DNA of 64,000 bases from TMED88 sp964515335 (GTDB lineage: Bacteria > Myxococcota_A > UBA9160 > UBA4427): contig CAZETS010000024.1 in NCBI GenBank assembly GCA_964515335.1, forward strand, positions 4,199-68,198. Reading direction: 5' to 3'. This document shows, piece after piece, positions 61,571 through 64,000 of this stretch (positions are counted from its first letter, which is position 1; every line of letters begins with the position of its first letter). The notes under the pieces were generated by a model, which saw only the letters and a program-made list of their open reading frames with translations, had not been told where the DNA came from and made no database searches. A program made the position numbers and the translations under genes.

Positions 61571-62749
61571 ATGGCCGAGGCCGTCATCGTCGAAGCAGCC
61601 CGCAGCGCGATCGCGCGCGGCAAGAAGGGGAAGGGCGAGCTGTCCGGCTTTCACCCCGCCACGCTCTTCGGGAAGGTGCTCGGCGGCGTCGTCGAGCGGG
61701 CCGGCGTCGATCCCGATGTGGTCGAGCAGGTGATCGGTGGCTGCGTGACGCAGGCCGGCGAGCAGGCCGGCAACCTGGCGCGCATCTCCTGGCTCTCGCG
61801 CAACAAGGGCTACGCGGGTGGTGCGACCACCATCGACACCCAGTGCGGCTCCGGCCAGCAGGCCAACCACCTCGTTCGCGCGCTCGTGCAGGCCGGCAGC
61901 ATCGAGGCCGGCATCGCGGGCGGAGTCGAGGTGATGAGTCACGTCGGCCTCGGCGCCAACGTGATGAACGGACCGGGCTTCTTCATCCCGTCCGAGGGCT
62001 TCGAGTGGGACATGGCGATGAGCCAGTTCGAGGCCGCCGACCGCATCGCGAAGAACCGCGGCATCACGCGGGACGACATCGACGAGTGGGGGCTGCGCAG
62101 CCAGACCCTCGCCGCACAGGCCCGCGACGAGGGCCGCTTCGAGCGCGAGATCCTGCCCGTCGAGGCGCCGATCCTCGACGACGGCGGCGCGCCGACCGGC
62201 GAGACCCGCGTCGTGGACACCGACCAGGGCATCCGCTCCACCACCAAGGAGGGCCTCGCCGAGCTCAAGGAGGCGGCGCCGCCCTTCATGCATACGGCCG
62301 GCAACTCCTCGCAGATCTCGGACGGCGCCGCCGCCGTGCTCTGGATGGACGCCGACAAGGCGAAGGCCCTCGGCCTGAAGCCCCGGGCACGCATCGTCGC
62401 CGACGTCGTGGCCGGCACCGATCCCTACTATCTGCTCGACGGTCCGATCGACGCCACCCGGGCGCTGCTCGAGAAGTCGGGCATGGAGATCGGCGACATC
62501 GACCTCTTCGAGTGCAACGAGGCCTTCGCATCCGTCGTTCTCTCATGGCTCCAGGTCTGCAAGCCGCCCGTCGATCGCGTGAACGTGAACGGCGGCGCCA
62601 TCGCTCTCGGCCACCCGGTCGGCGCGACCGGCTCGCGGCTGATCACCACGGCGCTCCACGAGCTGGAGCGGCAGGACAAGAGCACCGCGCTCGTGACGAT
62701 GTGCTGCGGCGCGGCGGTCGGCACCGGAACGATCATCGAACGCCTCTAG
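61571..62749 (+). CDS. Thiolase (steroid 3-ketoacyl-CoA thiolase-like)
   Basis: A 392-residue thiolase. The nucleophile is C92 in IDTQCGSGQQANH, His is in IALGHPVGATGSR, and the second Cys is in TMCCGAAVGTGTI. FECNEAFASVVLSWLQ is the Asn/Glu block; its hydrophobic continuation is common in FadA5/FadA6-type enzymes of cholesterol degradation. An MFE2-type SDR follows 94 bp later, giving a hydroxyacyl dehydrogenase-thiolase pair for one beta-oxidation round. Confidence 0.93.
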   Translation: MAEAVIVEAARSAIARGKKGKGELSGFHPATLFGKVLGGVVERAGVDPDVVEQVIGGCVTQAGEQAGNLARISWLSRNKGYAGGATTIDTQCGSGQQANHLVRALVQAGSIEAGIAGGVEVMSHVGLGANVMNGPGFFIPSEGFEWDMAMSQFEAADRIAKNRGITRDDIDEWGLRSQTLAAQARDEGRFEREILPVEAPILDDGGAPTGETRVVDTDQGIRSTTKEGLAELKEAAPPFMHTAGNSSQISDGAAAVLWMDADKAKALGLKPRARIVADVVAGTDPYYLLDGPIDATRALLEKSGMEIGDIDLFECNEAFASVVLSWLQVCKPPVDRVNVNGGAIALGHPVGATGSRLITTALHELERQDKSTALVTMCCGAAVGTGTIIERL

Positions 62750-62843
62750 GCCGGGCGCGCACGTCGAGCCCGCTCGACGATCCCGCGCAACGAACCCACA
62801 CTGCGAACCCAGGTAGAAGAAGAGCAGGCAGAAAGCGAAAAAG

Positions 62844-63749
62844 ATGGAAGACATTCGATTCGACGGTCGTGTTTGTATCGTGACGGGGGCAGGCAGCGGA
62901 CTGGGCAAGAGCCACGCCCTGGAGTTCGCCCGGCGGGGCGGCCAGGTCGTGGTCAACGACCTCGGTGGCAACGTCGACGGCACGGGCGCGGGCAGCGCCG
63001 CGGCCGACCTGGTGGTGAAGGAGATCGAGGAGTCCGGCGGAACCGCTGTCGCCAACTACGACTCGGTCTCCACGCCCGAAGGCGGGCAGGGCATCGTGCA
63101 GACCGCGCTCGACAACTTCGGCCGCGTCGACGTGCTGATCAACAACGCCGGCATCCTGCGCGATCGCAGCTTCGCGAAGATGAGCACGGAGGAGGTCGAG
63201 TCGGTCCTCGACGTGCACCTCAAGGGCGCCTTCTGCGTCTCGCAGCCGGCCTTCCGCGCGATGAAGGAGAACAACTACGGCCGCATCGTCTTCACGGCGT
63301 CGGCGGCCGGCGTCTTCGGCAATTTCGGCCAGGCCAACTACGGCGCCGCCAAGATGGGCCTCGTGGGGCTGTCGAACGTGCTCGCTCAGGAGGGCGTGAA
63401 GAACGGCATCAAGAGCAACGTGATCGCGCCGATCGCCGCGACGCGCATGACGACGGGCATCATGGACGGGCTCGGCCTCAAGCTCGACCCCGAGTACGTC
63501 ACCGCCATGGTGGTCTACCTGTCGAGCGAGCAGTGCGAGCTGACCCACGAGATCTACTCGGTCGGCGCCGGGCGCTACGCCCGCGTGTTCGTGGGGCTCT
63601 GCGAGGGCTGGACCGACACGCAGGCCGAGTCGATCGGCGCCGAGAACGTGCGCGATCACATCGAGCAGATCCGCGACGAGGAGGGCTACGTGGTGCCCGG
63701 CAGTGCGGCGGACGAGATGGTGGCCGCGATGAAGACCCTCAAGACCTGA
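62844..63749 (+). CDS. MFE2/17beta-HSD4-type SDR 3-hydroxyacyl-CoA dehydrogenase
   Basis: A 301-residue SDR. TGAGSGLGKSHALEFARRG binds cofactor; VVVNDLGGNVDGTGAGSAAA is the hallmark of peroxisomal MFE2 dehydrogenase domains. The catalytic Ser is in FTASAAGVFG and Tyr/Lys are in NYGAAKMGL. An extra C-terminal 60 residues (VFVGLCEGWTDTQAESIG) also fits that family, which includes mycobacterial ChsB1. It oxidises (3R)-hydroxyacyl-CoA, so it would pair with the upstream thiolase. It starts 94 bp after the thiolase. Confidence 0.92.
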   Translation: MEDIRFDGRVCIVTGAGSGLGKSHALEFARRGGQVVVNDLGGNVDGTGAGSAAADLVVKEIEESGGTAVANYDSVSTPEGGQGIVQTALDNFGRVDVLINNAGILRDRSFAKMSTEEVESVLDVHLKGAFCVSQPAFRAMKENNYGRIVFTASAAGVFGNFGQANYGAAKMGLVGLSNVLAQEGVKNGIKSNVIAPIAATRMTTGIMDGLGLKLDPEYVTAMVVYLSSEQCELTHEIYSVGAGRYARVFVGLCEGWTDTQAESIGAENVRDHIEQIRDEEGYVVPGSAADEMVAAMKTLKT

Positions 63750-64000
63750 GAGGTGGCTCGAAGATTGGGCCCAAGACCACTCGAAGTTGTCGATTCGCGG
63801 TGGGTTTCGGCGCTTAGACGGCGAACCGTGCCTGGTGGACCCGGATCTGCGGCAACCGCCTCGTCGGGATCCGTCCCCAGTAGCACCGCTCGAGCCAGGG
63901 CGAGAGCTCCCGCTTCCGGGGAACCAATCGGGTCCTGAGGATCGTGCGAACCGTGAGCCGTTTCCCGATCACCCCGATCGTGACCCCCGGTGGCTCATCG
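63750..64000. other. Right-edge non-coding DNA
   Basis: No complete gene. TTGGGCCCAA shortly after the SDR stop is a 10-bp palindrome without a T-run. A plus-strand frame that opens with GTG at 63953 and runs off the edge could be the start of a next gene, but 48 bases are too few to judge. Confidence 0.3.

Overview
The window is about 64 kb of very GC-rich DNA (roughly 70 percent GC by eye). Genes are dense on both strands, many start with GTG or TTG, and several neighbours overlap by a few bases. The encoded parts point to a Gram-negative aerobe: an outer-membrane-type porin, a lipobox lipoprotein, a DgkA-type kinase, a complete Na+-translocating NADH:quinone reductase and DNA polymerase II. 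Many acyl-CoA enzymes, a P450, an F420-type LLM oxidoreductase and two eukaryote-like Ser/Thr kinases (one with the catalytic loop HRDVSPDN) suggest a deltaproteobacterium-like lineage such as Myxococcota or Binatota, possibly marine because of NQR. That placement is inference. I saw no rRNA, tRNA, CRISPR array, transposase or phage gene.

Layout. 0-9 kb holds stand-alone metabolic and repair genes: MsrA end, class IV aminotransferase, 2OG-Fe(II) oxygenase, P450, YheU, YaiI, SDR, DUF1330 protein, TetR regulator and a large acyl-CoA dehydrogenase. 9-18 kb holds a DgkA-like kinase, an ExeA-like ATPase, a tight MoxR-DUF58-transglutaminase operon, a hotdog-fold protein and a membrane Ser/Thr kinase. 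18-28 kb holds a CsgG-domain lipoprotein, a MurA with Asp in place of the fosfomycin-target Cys, a zinc-ribbon protein broken by an assembly gap, a 1053-residue kinase with its catalytic domain at the C-terminus, a DsbA-like protein, a HAD hydrolase and RsmE. 28-34 kb holds a DUF5658 membrane protein, thiolase, amidase, a HupE/UreJ-like protein, a non-coding stretch with a promoter-terminator unit and a rod-like RNA candidate, and an NnrU-like protein.

34-44.5 kb is the most coherent module. A Fur-like palindrome overlaps a promoter ahead of porin, FMN-binding protein and four-helix membrane protein genes. These converge on nqrM, apbE and nqrFEDCBA, read from the other strand. ApbE attaches FMN to NqrB and NqrC and could also flavinylate the FMN-binding protein next door, which suggests an iron-responsive extracytoplasmic redox branch linked to NQR.

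45-64 kb is mainly acyl-CoA and lipid chemistry: a CBS protein, an E2-like protein that has lost its catalytic motif, a two-subunit acyl-CoA dehydrogenase pair, LLM oxidoreductase, D-aminoacylase-type amidohydrolase, 3-hydroxyacyl-CoA dehydrogenase, PolB, a GH84 enzyme without a signal peptide, a TetR regulator facing a SnoaL-like/acyl-CoA ligase/SGNH operon across a 26-bp palindrome, and a thiolase plus MFE2-type SDR. The acyl-CoA dehydrogenases, ligase, thiolases, SDR and P450 resemble sets used for steroid side chains or branched lipids, but no ring-cleavage gene is present to prove it.
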